Source: Chenopodium formosanum
Lineage: Eukaryota; Streptophyta; Magnoliopsida; Caryophyllales; Amaranthaceae
Assembly (NCBI GenBank): GCA_024500155.1
Contig: CM044877.1
Location: 20,416,001 to 20,480,000 of the forward strand
Length of the DNA stretch: 64,000 nt
Reading direction: 5' to 3'
Positions 41,050 to 53,810 of this stretch are shown here, piece by piece. Position 1 is the first letter of the stretch, and each line of letters starts with the position of its first letter. Below the pieces are notes generated by a model that saw only the letters and a list, made by a program, of their open reading frames with translations, did no database searches and was not told the origin of the DNA. The translations under genes were made by a program, and so were the position numbers.

Positions 41050-43670
41050 TCAGGGGGCGGCCGGGGTTGAAGCTGAATCATGGACTGGGACGGGATCCTG
41101 AGAAGATGCAGGAGAAGCGTCCTCAGCTGGCACCTCTTTGCTCTCTGCTTCACCATCATGGTCGGCCGCTACTTCATTTTCCTCGTCCTCTGAGGTTGTT
41201 GGTGTGGCGTCCAGCTTTGGAGAAGGCTGTCCAGCTTTCTTAGCTTCTTCCCTGAGGCAGACGAAGTTGAGGCGCTTAGTGAAGCGCTCTTGAAAATAGG
41301 CGGCCTCCCCATCGTCCACCATGAGCTCAAACGCCTCGAAGAAGTGACTCTTCAGCCTATCCTCAGCATTTTGTTCAATACGGACGACCTCGTCTGCGCT
41401 AGGGGCCCGAGGCGTCTTCAGCTGGAGAGTCAAGTCCTCAACAGACTTCTTCAAGGTCTCCACCTCGGCCCTAAGTGCGTCCGCCTCGTCCATATATTCT
41501 TTAAAATGCTTCTGGGCCAAGGACACCTCACTTCTGAGCTTCTCTAAAGCCTCAAATCCCTCCTTCCAGCGTTGGCCGTCTAGGAGGGCCTGATCCCTCT
41601 CCTGCCTCATAGTGTCCCTGGCTAAGGCCTCTTGTTCGAGGGACTTACCCAGTTTCACCAGATCCTCCGCCTGCCGCGTTGCCTTGTCGGACAGCGCATT
41701 GATCAGGGTATCAAAATATCGGCGCTGGACGGCCACTTCCCCAGTAACAGCATCCTGGGCATTCTGGACGTTTTCCCAGGCGCGCTTCAGCTTGTCGTTT
41801 TCTTTTTCCTTCCATTCAAGGAAGGCGGTCAGCCGCAAGAAAAGTTGCGCACAAGAAAAACAGGGTAAATGTGTTAGCAAAGTAAGAGTGAAAAATTGAC
41901 TAAGTGCATTTGAAGGGAAAAGTTACCTCAGCGCTGCAATTGATCATGGGGCCGAGGAAGCCCTCATGTATCCCCCGCAGCTTATCTCGCTGCTCAGCAG
42001 GGACGGCCCGGGCCATGGCTTCCGGCATAGCCTTTTTGTTCGCCCCAGTAAGGGACTAGCCGGGCGTCTTCATGTGTAGCTCCTCTGCAATATCTGTATG
42101 CGGACGCAAAGAATTTAATGTAAGTTCAGTAAACAAAAGAGAAGAAACGAAATAGAAAATCCAAAGTTACTTGGACTGACCGTCAGAGAAGCTTGGAGGG
42201 GTAGGAAGGTTGAAAGTGAAGGGCGGAGGCGGCGCAGGTTCGTCACCCTTTTCTCCCGTCTGGCCAGGCTGGACGCCGGCCGACTGAGTGACCTCCAGCC
42301 AATCAGCTTTCTTGACTCTTTGAATGGGCGGAGTCAATTCAGGCCCGGTCGATTTTGCCGGGGTCGACTTACCCCTATCGTCCGATTTCTCGGACCCAAC
42401 ATGACCCGGCATGGCGGCCGAATCTATGGACTTGGAGGGCCCGCTATCGCTCAGCCGGGGTTGTTCTCCTTTGGACTGCTTAGAGGTAGTCTGTGACGTC
42501 ATCTTAGCCGCAGAAGTGGAAGTGGTCTTGGACCCGACCGTCTTCCTTTGTTTGGATGCCTTATCGTCCTGGTCCGTCTTGGACGCAGGGGACGACTGCT
42601 TCCGTTTGGACCTGGGGGTTGGAGTGGCCAGCTGTAGAGACAAAAGTTAGTAAAAAGAGAACAAGATAATATAATTGATAGGCCGAGCCAAGTTAGGAAG
42701 AAGATCTCTTCCTAAATACATACACGCACGAGAGGAAGAAAGCTAGATGGGTTTACTTACTCCTTTAGTTTGCTCGTACAGCCTCTGGCGAGCCTTGTAC
42801 CGAGCCAAGTCAATCTCGGACATGTTCACCTCCCCTTTCTGCTCATGGTCAAGCATTTTGTACGCTTCAGCTGAAAGAGAAAAGGAAAAAGTGTTAGAAA
42901 ATTCTTCAAGTTCAAATAATCTGCGTATTTGTAGGAATATGTATCCATGCGTCCACCTTGGGGCAGGTTCTTGTACAGGCCATAGGCGGACATAAAAGTG
43001 GGATCCCGCATCCAGCTGGATAAAGGGACCCAGTTACTTAGAACACACTCAGTTTTGCCACCCCTTTTCACCCGCTTGACATTGAAATATTCATTCAAGC
43101 TGGTACTCCTGGCTGGGGTGGACGGGTGGCCTATCGGGCTTGAAGTCCTCGTGTCCAAGTTGAATAGGCTCAGCATTGAACCGATTCATCCGCAAGTTAA
43201 ATTCAACGTCCTTGGTTTTGATGCGGTAGAATCAGTGCTTCCAGTCACGCCACTTAGAGACGCAGTCCACCACCATCATATAGTCTCTAGTGGAGCTCGA
43301 GATGAACTAGCCGTCCGTATCCGCGTCCAGCTTAGTCAGTGAGTGCATCTCACAGAAAACTGCAAAGTCTGGCTTGAAGCCTTTGTAGATGCACGTCACC
43401 AAGTACCCAAAAATGATCAACCAGCTGTTTGGCATCTGCTGGAAGAGGGCCATGTCATACTCGTCCAAGATTATGGGGACGAAAGGATGGAGGGGGAAGC
43501 GCAGTCCGACGTCTAAGGCCGCCCTGTAGACACTAAAGGATCTTTGGCGCGGCCTCGCTTCTTCCCAAGCGGCCACGGTGCGGGACTTCCGTGGGGGCTG
43601 AATCTCGAATCCCTCCCCAAGGTGGAGGAATGTCTTGTATTCCTCAAATTTGTAGTTCAGGTAGCCCAAG

Positions 43671-43675
43671 GCTGT
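43671..43675. repeat. Duplication GCTGT, left of solo LTR
   Basis: It pairs with ACTGT at 46466-46470 (4/5). The uninterrupted sequence at about 19036-19045 in the other arm shows the empty site. Confidence 0.8.
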
Positions 43676-46465
43676 TGTAATACCCCGTATTTTTATGTAT
43701 TTTTTTAAAGTATTTAAGTATTAATAAAATGTATTGTCAAGGGCTCAAGTATTTTAATTAAATATTTTACAGGGTTAAAGTATTTTAAATATAAAGTTTT
43801 ATAAAAGTAAAATATGTTTTGGGCCAAACGTTTATTAATTGTTGGGCATTGTAAATTATTCCTACATACTCTTATTGGAATAACCCATTCCAAAACCCAT
43901 AACTTAAGCCCTATCCCATAATTCAAGCCCACATTTTTATAAGCTCAAACTTAAACCTACACTTTTTACTCTATAAATACCCCATGAATCCCCAAAAATT
44001 TCCCACACAAAAAGGTTAGTCTTATTTCTTCTCTCCTTTGTTTTATTAGTTTGTGTAATTATAACTATTGATTTATGGGTTTTGATTTTATTGTTTGAAA
44101 TTAATTTAACTAGTATCAAATTGTATTTTGATGATTGAACTTTATAATTTTCAGATTTTGTAAATTTTATAACCTAGGGTTTTTAATTATTGAAAATCAT
44201 GATTTTAAGGTTTTTATGAATAATTGATTTAGGGCTTTTATAGTAACGATGTTTTGAAATTTTGGTGATTATAACTACTTATTAGTTTAACTTAATTCCA
44301 GATTTATTTTGAACACGCAAATTCATGTTTTAATAATTAGATTTTCGTTCGTTAATATTAATCTCGTTTTAATCCCGATCAGGTTCTAAACTCCTCCGAA
44401 TTTGATAAAAAAAAAAAAAAAGTAGTGTTTTTCGAGTGGAAACAACGTTTTAAAAAAGACTCACTACCTTTGGTAGTGAGCATTACCCTCTCGTGGCCAA
44501 ATTCAGCCTCTAAATACGATTCTCGAGCAGTTTTTGATTTTTAACGAAGTTTTTTTTTATGCTTTAAATTTTATCTTTGAGTTTAAAAGGGGTAAGAGAT
44601 AATTTAATGTTCCTATGGATAATTTAAGTATAAAGATGCTTTTTGATGAAGTTATAAAGATTTTTGATTAGTTAAAAATGTTGGAATTTTATTAAAAATA
44701 GTATAATTGTGATTTTTAATAAAAGGGTGTGATTATCCATTAAAAAGGAGTTTAATTAGGGGTTTTTAAATAATTTTCAGATTATTATAAGTTATTTAAA
44801 GTGAGTTTAAGTTGCTGGAAATTGTGTATACAAGGGTAATTAATATAGTATTATTGTCCCTTTATGTAGGAGACTTGGTTCAAGAATTGTTGTAGAGTAC
44901 TCGGTTATTTTAAGAGATTATTTGAGGTACATACGCGTACTTAGCATATTTTGGTGATGTAGAATCATGCTAGGTTTGTTTGTAATTGATTATAAGTAGA
45001 ATCATGCAAAGGTTTATGTATGGAATTGTGAATTTATGGTGTTTGTGATTGAATGGTGAAGCATGAATTATTTGTGATGGGTTATGGATTGGAAAATTAT
45101 ATTTTTGGCATGTTGTGTTTGAACCACATTTTTATTTATGGCATGTTAGAAGGCATGATTAATTAAACTACATGTTTAATTATGTTTGGAATATTGAAAA
45201 GGAATTTTATTATGGTTCAAATAATTTTCATTGATGCTTTAAGCATGAGGAAGGAGCTATATAAGTGTCTATGTACACAAGGAATAAATTGTATGTTGGT
45301 GCCTTTGTGCACTTAAGGTGTTTTTAACACCGAGGGATAGGATTTTTGGCGCATTATGCGTTTAAGGTGTCTTTGACATTGATGTAGAATTAAAAAGGGT
45401 TCAACAATAAATAATATGTGGTCACTAATTATTCAAGAATTAAATTGGTATGGTTGTTTGATTGAATAATTATTGTTGATTGAATAATTATTGTTGATTG
45501 AATTATTATGCATTGAGAGTCATCACCAAGTCTAATAATATGTAAATAATGTAAAGTGAAAGAGATTACGCACCAAAACTCTTGGAACGTATATACCTTG
45601 AGTATGAACAATGGGGGGGGTATGGGGTTATATATTTAACCATAACTTCCAATGGAGTACAGGACGCTGTATATTCCTTTTTATTATTTATTATGCGCAG
45701 GAATTCCGCCACCTTTGTGTGGTTTGTCGCTGGCACGGTTAGCTCCCGTGCCAGTTAACCTCAAATTTATTTGGGGGAGGTTAGTAGGTGGAAACCCGTT
45801 CGATGCGTAATCAATGCAAAATGAATCAATTAGTGTCTAGTCATTGTGTCTTGTTGATTGGTGTGTGTGCTTGTGAACAGGTGCAATGAGGTAAGTGTGT
45901 GTTGATAAGTGAAAGCATGGTAGTGTGTTTAATTACGCTTATGTACTCAGCTTTGCTGATTGTGTGTATTTGTGTGTTTTGGCCATGTCTTTATCGTGGC
46001 CCTATGATGACCCATTTTTAATGGAGAGTAGTGGAGACAAGTAGAGATAAGCTTTTCAGGTAATGAGGCATATTCATGATGGGGCACGAGTGAAGAGCGA
46101 ATCATACTAGTTTATATTAGTTACAATGTGTTTCTGCTTTAATTATTTATGTTAATATTTATATGTGGAGCTAATATCAAGTTTGGATTTGGTTTTGTTT
46201 TTAATAAGGGCATTTAATGGTTCCAAGTTGTAGGTTTATTTTCATTTTACTTCGCTCATTTTGGTTTTGACTTTACTTTCGTTTGGTTAGCTTTTCAAGT
46301 TGGTTCGTTTTGGAAAGGTTTTTAAAATTAGTCTTCCGCTGTGTATCTTTGATATTTGCCTTAACCGTTTTCACGGTGGCGGTAATGTCTTAGATATTCC
46401 TATTTAAAGTTTTATACAAGGCAAACACAGGAATTTAAAAATAAAGGAATTTCTAGGGTGTTACA
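43676..46465 (+). mobile_element. Solo LTR, 2790 bp
   Basis: It starts TGTAATACCCCGTA and ends GGGTGTTACA, flanked by a 5-bp duplication. TATAAATA near 43972. No coding domains, no PBS and no second LTR inside. The TGTAATACCCC...GTGTTACA termini are typical of plant chromovirus (Tekay/Del-like) LTRs; that assignment is from memory. It arose by recombination between two LTRs, removing the interior. Confidence 0.88.
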
Positions 46466-47615
46466 ACTGTGCTACCTACCGTGCAGGCGTACGGATCCTT
46501 AAAGTTGTCAATGTTGGCAACATCCTCCTCGGCCGCCTCTTCGCCCTCTGCGGCTGCCACTCCACCCTCGGTCGCATTCTCACCTTCATCCTCCTCTCGC
46601 TAAGGGGCGCTCCCAAATTCGGAAGACAGCACTCTGTCCAGATCGGCTGCCTCCGCAGAGCTGCGGCTCCTAGAACTATGGCCGCCTCGGGGAGAGACAA
46701 TATCTTCAAGCGGCCTTTTTCCTTTATCTTTGGCACCAGCCGCCTAACTTCCCGTAGGAGGTGCTCTACAAGGGGGCAGGTCGGATAGTTTGTTAATTGA
46801 AACCCCCGTTCTTGGTCTGTCCGACCTACGATATCGGAGATAGAGTTCTGAGGGAGTTGGGACGGACGTATCAGCGTCCGCCCGAGAAGAAGAAGGAGGC
46901 CCTTCACAGAGTAGCAACTCGGCCCCATCCATGACCGAGCTGGCATATTGGGGGAACCTCAACCCCGGAGTTTGCCCGAACGTTCCCCCCGCAGTAGAAG
47001 CGCCTTGAGATCTTTGGCACTTCTCGAACGAGGAAGTTACTTCCACGGCCGAGCAATAAGTGCCCGTGGAAGCGGTCGTAGGAGTGGTAGAAGGGGTCTC
47101 TAAGTCAAAATTATTGGGGTCATAGGGAGGCCTAGGATTTACCAGACTTCTGTCTGGATTTCTGGCCGCATGACGGTCGTGCGTCTGCATCGTCCGTGCC
47201 ATGTTCGACTGCAGGGACAGAGAAGAATGGGTGGATGTGAGTTGGTACACACTAGAAATGGACCCACTCCATGAAGGAGACAGCTTGTCTCCGTCCACTC
47301 TAGACTCCTCAGTCCCAGGCGAACGGTCGGCCTCATGAGGAGAAACGGACGAAGCCGAGTGTTGAGCAAGCTTTTAAATAAACAAGGAAATAAAAATGCA
47401 AGGAAAAGAAAACAGGCGGCCTACCTCTGTACGTGTTGAAAACTTGGAAGCCTTGAAGATTGATCGGAAAACTCAACAAATGTTCCCGGAAAACTCAAAC
47501 GCATGGCGGAGCTCTTGAAGATTCAAAGGAAAACACACTTTCTCTCTTTAGAAGCTCTGACTTCTCTCTAGAAAATGTAAAGTTCCAAAGTGCCAAAATG
47601 AAGTCAAACCCCTTG

Positions 47616-47623
47616 TATATATA
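47616..47623 (-). promoter_or_regulatory. TATA box of antisense gene, forward arm of B
   Basis: TATATATA on the minus strand, 414 bp before the ATG at 47202; same position as in the other arm. Confidence 0.68.
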
Positions 47624-47789
47624 GGGAAAATCTATGGGGGTAAGATAGTAAATTCATCTTTCCCGCCTAACTCGGCTCAACAATTACAATTTGAAAATGT
47701 GACCTAGAATTTGGAAGGACAAGGATCAACTCCGTTAAATTAGGCGGAAAAGAAGGTGACCCAATAAACGGCGCGTCCAAAGGGAAGTT

Positions 47790-48110
47790 GGCAGAACTAA
47801 AGCCCTTTCCGCAATGGCAAGACGGTCGCATCTCTCTAAAGCAAGACGGCCTATCTTCAACCAGGGAAGTTGGCAGAGCTAAAGCCTTTTCCGCAATGGC
47901 AAGACGGCCGCATCTCTCCAAAGCAAGACGGCCTATCTTCAACCAGGGAAGTTGGCAGAGCTAAAGCCCTCTTCGCAATGGCGAGACGGCCGCCTCTCCT
48001 AAGCAAAATGGCCTATCTTCAGCAAGGGAAGTTGGCAGAGCTAAAGCTCTCTTCGCAATGGCGAGACGGCCGCCTCTCCCAAAAGCAAGACGGCCTACCT
48101 TCGTCCGCGC
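47790..48110 (-). repeat. ~82-bp tandem repeat, forward arm
   Basis: Inverted counterpart of 17409-17735, four units. Confidence 0.85.
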
Positions 48111-48254
48111 CATTTGTATAGACAGGCATTCGCTCTAAAATTTTCAGGCGGACGGAAAGCTGACAAAAACATAATACACTTGTACGCACCAAGGCTATTT
48201 GAGGTCAGAGGAGTCGGCCTGTAAGCGTACGAGTCACCCCCTCTGAGGGGCAAA

Positions 48255-48840
48255 TGTTGTGGGAAAAATACCCCGTATACATGGACCAATCCCATAGTGA
48301 CACGTGGCCTAGTTATAGGGTGACATGTGTCACCACGGGAAGATGTCACGTAACTCAGAGCCCTTAAAGTCGCAGGCCAGTCTCGTCGCGACACGTGGCC
48401 CAGTTAGAGGGTGACACGTGTCGTCACGAGAATATGCCATGTGTTAAGGACATTTAGTCCCTTAATAATCAACATGCCAGAAAACCCTAGCAACGTCAGG
48501 GCCCAAATCCCGAGAGATAATAATGAAAGCCGCAAAACGACGCCCCTAGAGTAGCACGTGGCATTCACTGATTGCACAGCCAATCACGTCACGCAAATCT
48601 AGGGTATAAACCCTAGAGAGGGGCACGAGTCCCACCCCTATAAATACTCCAATCATTTATGATGGGGGGGGATTAAGACATTTACAAACAACAGAGCATT
48701 AAATAGCTCCACCTTCTCTCTACTTTCTCTCTCTAGCCTTTTCCGTTCTGATCACTGACTTGATCGTCGCAGGGTTGGACCGTCTTGTTGCTTGAAGAGC
48801 GTGACCAGTATCCCAGGAAATCCAAAAAACACCCGAAACA
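48255..48840 (+). repeat. Element B 3' LTR (586 bp)
   Basis: TGTTGTGGG to ACCCGAAACA, preceded by the purine tract CTGAGGGGCAAA and followed by CTACG. CACGTG cores at 48301, 48392, 48415 and 48555; TATA at 48639-48646. Confidence 0.93.
48639..48646 (+). promoter_or_regulatory. TATA box of element B 3' LTR
   Basis: TATAAATA, about 200 bp before the LTR end. Confidence 0.75.
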
Positions 48841-48845
48841 CTACG

Positions 48846-48983
48846 TTTTTGTTATCTTATAATATATAAATACAAAAGATAATATTTTATACAATAAACA
48901 AATATTTTAAATAGACCCACTTATAATTTTCTTAAACTATGTGTCCACTCCAACGTTCCAAGTATTATAGGACGGACTGACGG
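48846..48983. mobile_element. Stowaway-like MITE, right end only
   Basis: It ends GACGGAGGGAG followed by TA, i.e. the inverse of TACTCCCTCCGTC, the usual Stowaway/mariner terminus in plants. The other end is not recognisable; it may lie across the composite insertion at 16300-16457, which is too diverged to call. Confidence 0.5.
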
Positions 48984-49548
48984 AGGGAGTAATGAAAATT
49001 ATTTATATATATCTACCATAGTTTGATGACAAAATTCAAAGAACATTTTACAATACATAGATATAACATTTCGGCACATTCTCGATTCGTTGTCTCATAC
49101 AACTTTTTAAGTGGAACCGTCGCCCCTTCATAATTTTGTGAGAATTATGCTGGTTTTGAAACCTGATTCAGAATGGTAATCAATCATAGCCCCTCACAAC
49201 AGGAAACCATATCAACCACAAATAAAACCTTATCTTTCAATGGAGTTTAAAACACCTTGTCTTTCAAAGGAGATCGAAAAACCTTATCTTTCGAAGGAGA
49301 TAATCCTTTCTTTTGAGGGAGACATTATTATAATGTAAAAGAAATTAATTAGGGCTTTCCACCGGTGAAATTCGATGGAAGTACCTTCAAAATTAATAAT
49401 GTAGGCTAGGGTTTAAGAGAGAGAAGACAGAGAGAACGCTAGGGTTTTTCTTTGTTATGCAGTAACATTTAGAATAGAACATTTACTTACAAATTAAAAA
49501 TCATTACAAAGTTACTGTACATTGATATTTTGGTTTAAAATCATACAT
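48984..49548. other. AT-rich spacer, no gene seen
   Basis: It contains three near-repeats of 'accttatctttcaaaggaga' (about 49220-49310). Nothing else recognisable. Confidence 0.45.
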
Positions 49549-50539
49549 TTTAACACCCCAATAATGCTCTCTTTAAACCTGTGAGGACCCTGAACAATAT
49601 TCAAGAGAATTACTGGCGTGCTACCGCCACGTGTTCAAATGTTAAGGCTAGCTATATCTGAAAATAAGAGCGGAAAAACTAATTCAGTTATAAATAAGTT
49701 TCAAAACCAATAACTAGAACCAAATTACATCTTACAACTTGGAACCATTAAGGCCCTTATTCAAAACTCAAACCAACAGAAGTAGTATGAAAGTAAAATT
49801 GAGTTTAAGTAACTTCAAAAGTAAATAGCAATAAAAATAAGAAAAGCAACCAACACTCCACTCAAGATCCCACCACCTAGATACGGATGCTGCATGTGTA
49901 AGAACATGTGGTTAATCTGCTCCCCAATATTACAAGTATAAAAATTGGATCATCACAAGGTCATTGAATGTCGAAGGCCATGACCAAAGAAAGACACATA
50001 AAGCACGCAATCAGCAAAGCTGAATACATACAAGCTGCGAAACATAAAAGAAATCCCTAGCATGCTACTAATAATCAATCAACACACATCATTAATTTGT
50101 AGACTCAACACATGACTCAACTATCACTTTATTAAGACTCCACTAGTTAAAAGTAGTTAACTCATCATTTTTTATTCATTGGATTAAGCAATAAACAAGG
50201 TTGTCCAACCCATGCTCCATTTGGAACATCAATAAAAGAAAAGCCCATGCCTCCTTTCGGAAACATCAATAAATCATCCAACGACCACGGGCGCAACTCC
50301 GTGACCGTAGCTAGTATGAGATTTCATAAGATAATATAGATTTCAAACTCGAGAAGTATAGTATTTAGGTTAAGAAATACGTGATTTGTAGTTCAACAAT
50401 TATTCAAAGATATCTCTCGTTGTTATAATTGTGATTAATCAATAAAACAAAGACTTGATGCAATAATAAACGTATAATCATTGTAATAATTAAGAAGAAT
50501 TAATTAATCTGGTCTAAAAGCCAAAAAAGAATGTAAAAT

Positions 50540-50796
50540 GTCCTGTTTAAAAAAACAAAAAAAAAAACAAAAAAAAAAAAAAAAAAAAAAAAAAAAGAAT
50601 GTAAAATGCATGCCTGAAGATTTGAACTCTAGTCCCTAAAAACTAGAGCTCTTAAGCTCATGCATCTTACCATTGCACAACCTCCTTTGGTCCATCATAT
50701 TTAGCACAAAATATTGTATTTAAACTATTTTTTTTTTTTGGGAAGTGGGGGGACAGCTGTCCCCTCTTGTCCCACGCTGGCTCCGCCAGTGGTGCA
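50540..50796 (-). mobile_element. tRNA-like SINE-type insert with hAT-like end
   Basis: On the minus strand: CACTGGCGGAGCCAGCG at the start, then a G/C box, then 'gtgcaatggtaagatgc' (A-box-like) and 'agagttcaaatcttc' (B-box-like), then 'cattttacattc' and a poly(T) tract (50546-50597). The tRNA-like head suggests a Pol III SINE; the first bases are those of a hAT terminus. Borders are uncertain. Confidence 0.45.
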
Positions 50797-51544
50797 CAGC
50801 TAATACCCCGTGTACCCCAACCCCTAATTGTCATTACTCCAAATGTGCACAAATCCAGAGTTTTATTGCTCACCCATTTTGCACTTCACGTGATTTACAA
50901 GTTTAGACTTGGTGATGACTCATTTGCAAACAACACAATCAATCCATTATCAATTCAATCAAGTAAAGCAAACTTTCAAATTTCAATTCTTGATTTATTA
51001 GTGACAACCAACATTTATTATTTAATCCTTTAACTACCTCGGTGTATAAACACCTTGAGTCCATAAGGCACCCCACAAACTTAACCTCGTCATATAAAAC
51101 TTAAATTCTTCCTTTACTCATTCTGTTTCCATAATCATAAATGAGTAATAAATTAATCATTTCACCAATCACATATCTTTGCCTCTAAGTGCACCTTTCA
51201 TAATTAGAGCATAAACAATACTTGCAATATAGAATAGTGCACATCATACGGAAATCACAATGTATAACCAAACAATTTAGCCCAGTCATCCCTAGACATG
51301 ATACTAAATTCTCGATCCGTCCTTAAACATGCACCTAAAAACAAGGTTTCGTGACTCATACGTACCTTGTGTAAACAACTCAATTGGCCACTTTAGAAAC
51401 TGAAGTCGCCTTCTACAAAGTCCTCTCCTAAACCAAACAACGAGAAATAAATCAATACCCAAGCAAATAAATTTACAGCAATACTAAACTACTTTAAAAC
51501 CTCTTAAACCATCAAAATAAACCTTTTAAATTGTTCCTACTAGT

Positions 51545-52448
51545 CAGTGGCGGATCTACACGTGTGCACACTGAGTCACGTGACTAATCAGTGCCAAAAA
51601 AAAGGTATTAAAAAAAAAAAAAGAAAAACAAGAGAAAACGGCCAAAAGGCCCAAAACGCGTGAAACTAAACTATTGGAAACCTCACAACCCTAAATCCCT
51701 CTCTGCATTCAAGTCGCTCCTCCTTTTTTCTTTCTCTCTCCTCTTTCATTTCTCTTTCCTCACGCTTCTCCTTCTCTTCTCCTTCACTTTCCTCTTCTTA
51801 TTCAGTTATCTGTCTCAGAAATTTCCGAATGTTTAGGTGGTGCTGTTGATAAATTTAACGGTTTTTAAGGTCGAATTCAACCATTAAAAATCTATATCTA
51901 GAATTTTTATAGTCGAATTCGGTCTTATTAAACCAAATTCGAGGTAATTAGAGGTTTGAGGTATTGTTTCGTGTTTTGTTTGATTTTTGGTTTCGTTTTT
52001 TTAATTTTTAAGTTGATTTCCTTTCGGTTTTTTTGTTGATTTTTGTTGTTTGTTTTAGTGGGTTTTATTTTCGTTAATTTTTGGGTTTGATTTGTTTTTC
52101 GTTGAGTTTTGGGTTTGATTTTATGGCAAATTTTGGGTTTGATTAATTGATTTTCGTGTTATATTCGGGTAAATTTCTAGTTTGGTTTTCATTAATTTTT
52201 AGGTTTGATTTTCTAGGTAAATTGTTTGATTTTTGTTATTTTTGGATATGATTTGTTGATTTTTTGGGTTTAATTTTGTTGGAATTTCATGTTTGTATTC
52301 TTGTGAATTATGTTAAAGGGGTGGCTTTTGTGGTGTCTTAATGTGGTTTTTGCGGTAAATGGGTGAGATTCTAGGGTGGGCAGTGGTGGTAGGTAAAGGT
52401 GGTTTCAAATGGTGACTCACATGTACGAAAATCCTGGATCCGCCACTG
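51545..52448. mobile_element. Non-autonomous hAT element, 904 bp
   Basis: Inverted ends CAGTGGCGGATC, flanked by the 8-bp duplication CTACTAGT (51537-51544 and 52449-52456). No transposase. The interior has T-rich near-repeats ('gtttgatttgttgattttcg'). It lies in the old LTR. Confidence 0.9.
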
Positions 52449-53551
52449 CTACTAGTCAATAATAATAATATAACATCCCAACTATAAGTTTATATGTTAA
52501 AATTATAAAAATATTGTGTATAATAACATGAAATTCTAGCAGCTTTAAAGTAAGTAAATAAATCTGAAATTTTAGTTTGAGTATATAAAATAATCCCATA
52601 AGCATACTTACTTGAAATTATCATTATATAGCAAGTTAGTGTGTTAAAAACCCAAAAATACACCAATTCAATGCAATTAGAAGCTTCAAATTAAAAGTAT
52701 ACAAATCTGAAAATTTATACTTGAGGTTGTAATTTAAAGTTTAAAGCTTTTTAATCATAAAATGCCCACAATAATTATTTTATAGGCTTATAAGCATAAA
52801 AACATGAAATTAACATAACTTGCTCATAAAAATCAAAACTTTAATAATCTGAAAATTAATACATAGTCAAAATAATTACACTTTGATGTAATTTAAACAT
52901 AGTATAATTAGATAACTTAATTAGTATGTTTTCAAGCCCTAAAACATAAAAATTCAATGTTTAAACCCTAAATTTTATGCATACACAAATCTAAAAATTT
53001 ATATAATAAATTAAACATGTCAAAACTCATAAATTTATAACCTTTTATAATCTACATATATTATCAAACCATAATAATAATAATTTAGAACAAAATTTTA
53101 ATTAAAGATTGAAACTTTAAACAATTTAATAGGATAATAAAGCAATAAAAAAAATAAAGGAAGAGAGGGGCGAACGGCAGCAGCAGTAGGGTGGCTGGAC
53201 GGCGGTGTTGCGGTGGCCGGTGATGGGCGGCGTAGGTGTCTGGGCGTTTCGGCTGGCAGCAGCTTCAAGCTTCAAATTTATTTATTTATTTATTTTTATT
53301 TTTTTTGGTTTGAGTTTTACGTGAAATAGGAGTAGTAGAAGTGAGGGGGGAAAATTAAGGGTTTTAGGATTTATATACTTTGTGGGCTTGGTCTCCAAAG
53401 TCAAGTAGGAGTAGAATTTGTAGATTGGGCTTAGATGAGAGTTTAAGCTCTACAAGCTAAGATAGTGCACGCCATGCGTGCATAATATAAGAAATATGTA
53501 TGTAATATCATAGTAGTGAAAGTTATAAAATAAAAGGTTGAAATTATTACA

Positions 53552-53808
53552 ATTAGTAGTAGCAATACATGCATGATTGGAAAAACAGAAATTACTACAT
53601 GAAATTATCTTTACAAACATTAGTCATTAGAAACACTAGGCGCAATAATTTTGTACATACAATATGCTTGTCACAATTTGTCTATCCTGCACCATGTTAA
53701 AAAGATATATATTAGAATCTAGTTATAAGATGTATAAAACAATTGTAAAAGATAATACTTGGAAAAAAGATAGTGTGAAGCATAATATTAATTGTCGTGT
53801 TTCTAAAC
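53552..53808 (-). other. Helitron 3' non-coding side
   Basis: No gene between the old LTR and the helicase stop. The precise Helitron end is not evident. Confidence 0.4.
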
Positions 53809-53810
53809 TA

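Larger units (their letters stand above)
41050..47202 (-). pseudogene. Antisense multi-exon gene of element B, forward arm (split by a solo LTR)
   Basis: Second copy of the gene at 18302-21599. ATG at 47202 (MARTMQTHDRHAARNP). The conserved domain (YRAALDVGLRFPLHPFV, QMPNSWLIIFGYLV) lies at 43669-43307; the basic segment at 42643-42167 with its exon start at a ctacag acceptor; the coiled-coil exon at about 41860-41050 is open over 276 codons, longer than in the other arm, and ends with an acidic tail. A solo LTR (43676-46465) interrupts the coding sequence between the acidic tract and the domain. A CAG-to-TAG change near 46754 is also present. The coiled coil keeps heptad-rich REKLRSEVSLAQ-type runs. 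Confidence 0.75.
16463..48840 (+). mobile_element. Composite Ty3/gypsy element B with inverted 3' halves (32.4 kb)
   Basis: The outer ends are those of one LTR family: TGTTGTGGG at 16463 and ACCCGAAACA at 48840, with a 4/5 duplication outside. Inside, in order: a forward LTR stub; a reversed 3' half (LTR, antisense gene, integrase; 16645-23805); a different forward LTR with PBS; gag-pro-RT-RH-INT (24544-30310); an Ogre-like insertion; the forward 3' half with antisense gene (40549-48254), itself split by a solo LTR; and the forward 3' LTR. It could be one rearranged integration or several events that share ends by chance; the inverted-arm homology itself is clear. Confidence 0.7.
49549..53551 (-). 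mobile_element. Old minus-strand solo LTR related to 43676-46465
   Basis: It shares collinear words with the solo LTR read in reverse: 'tcagctttgctgattg', the TTTAACACCCC left edge (for TGTAACACCC) and a right edge ...TTACA at 53551. Minus-strand TATA near 53370 (tatataaat). After subtracting the hAT element with its duplication (912 bp) and the SINE-like insert (~270 bp), the length is about 2.8 kb, equal to the other LTR. No matching flanking duplication seen. A GC-rich run (53160-53270) lies in it. Confidence 0.6.
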
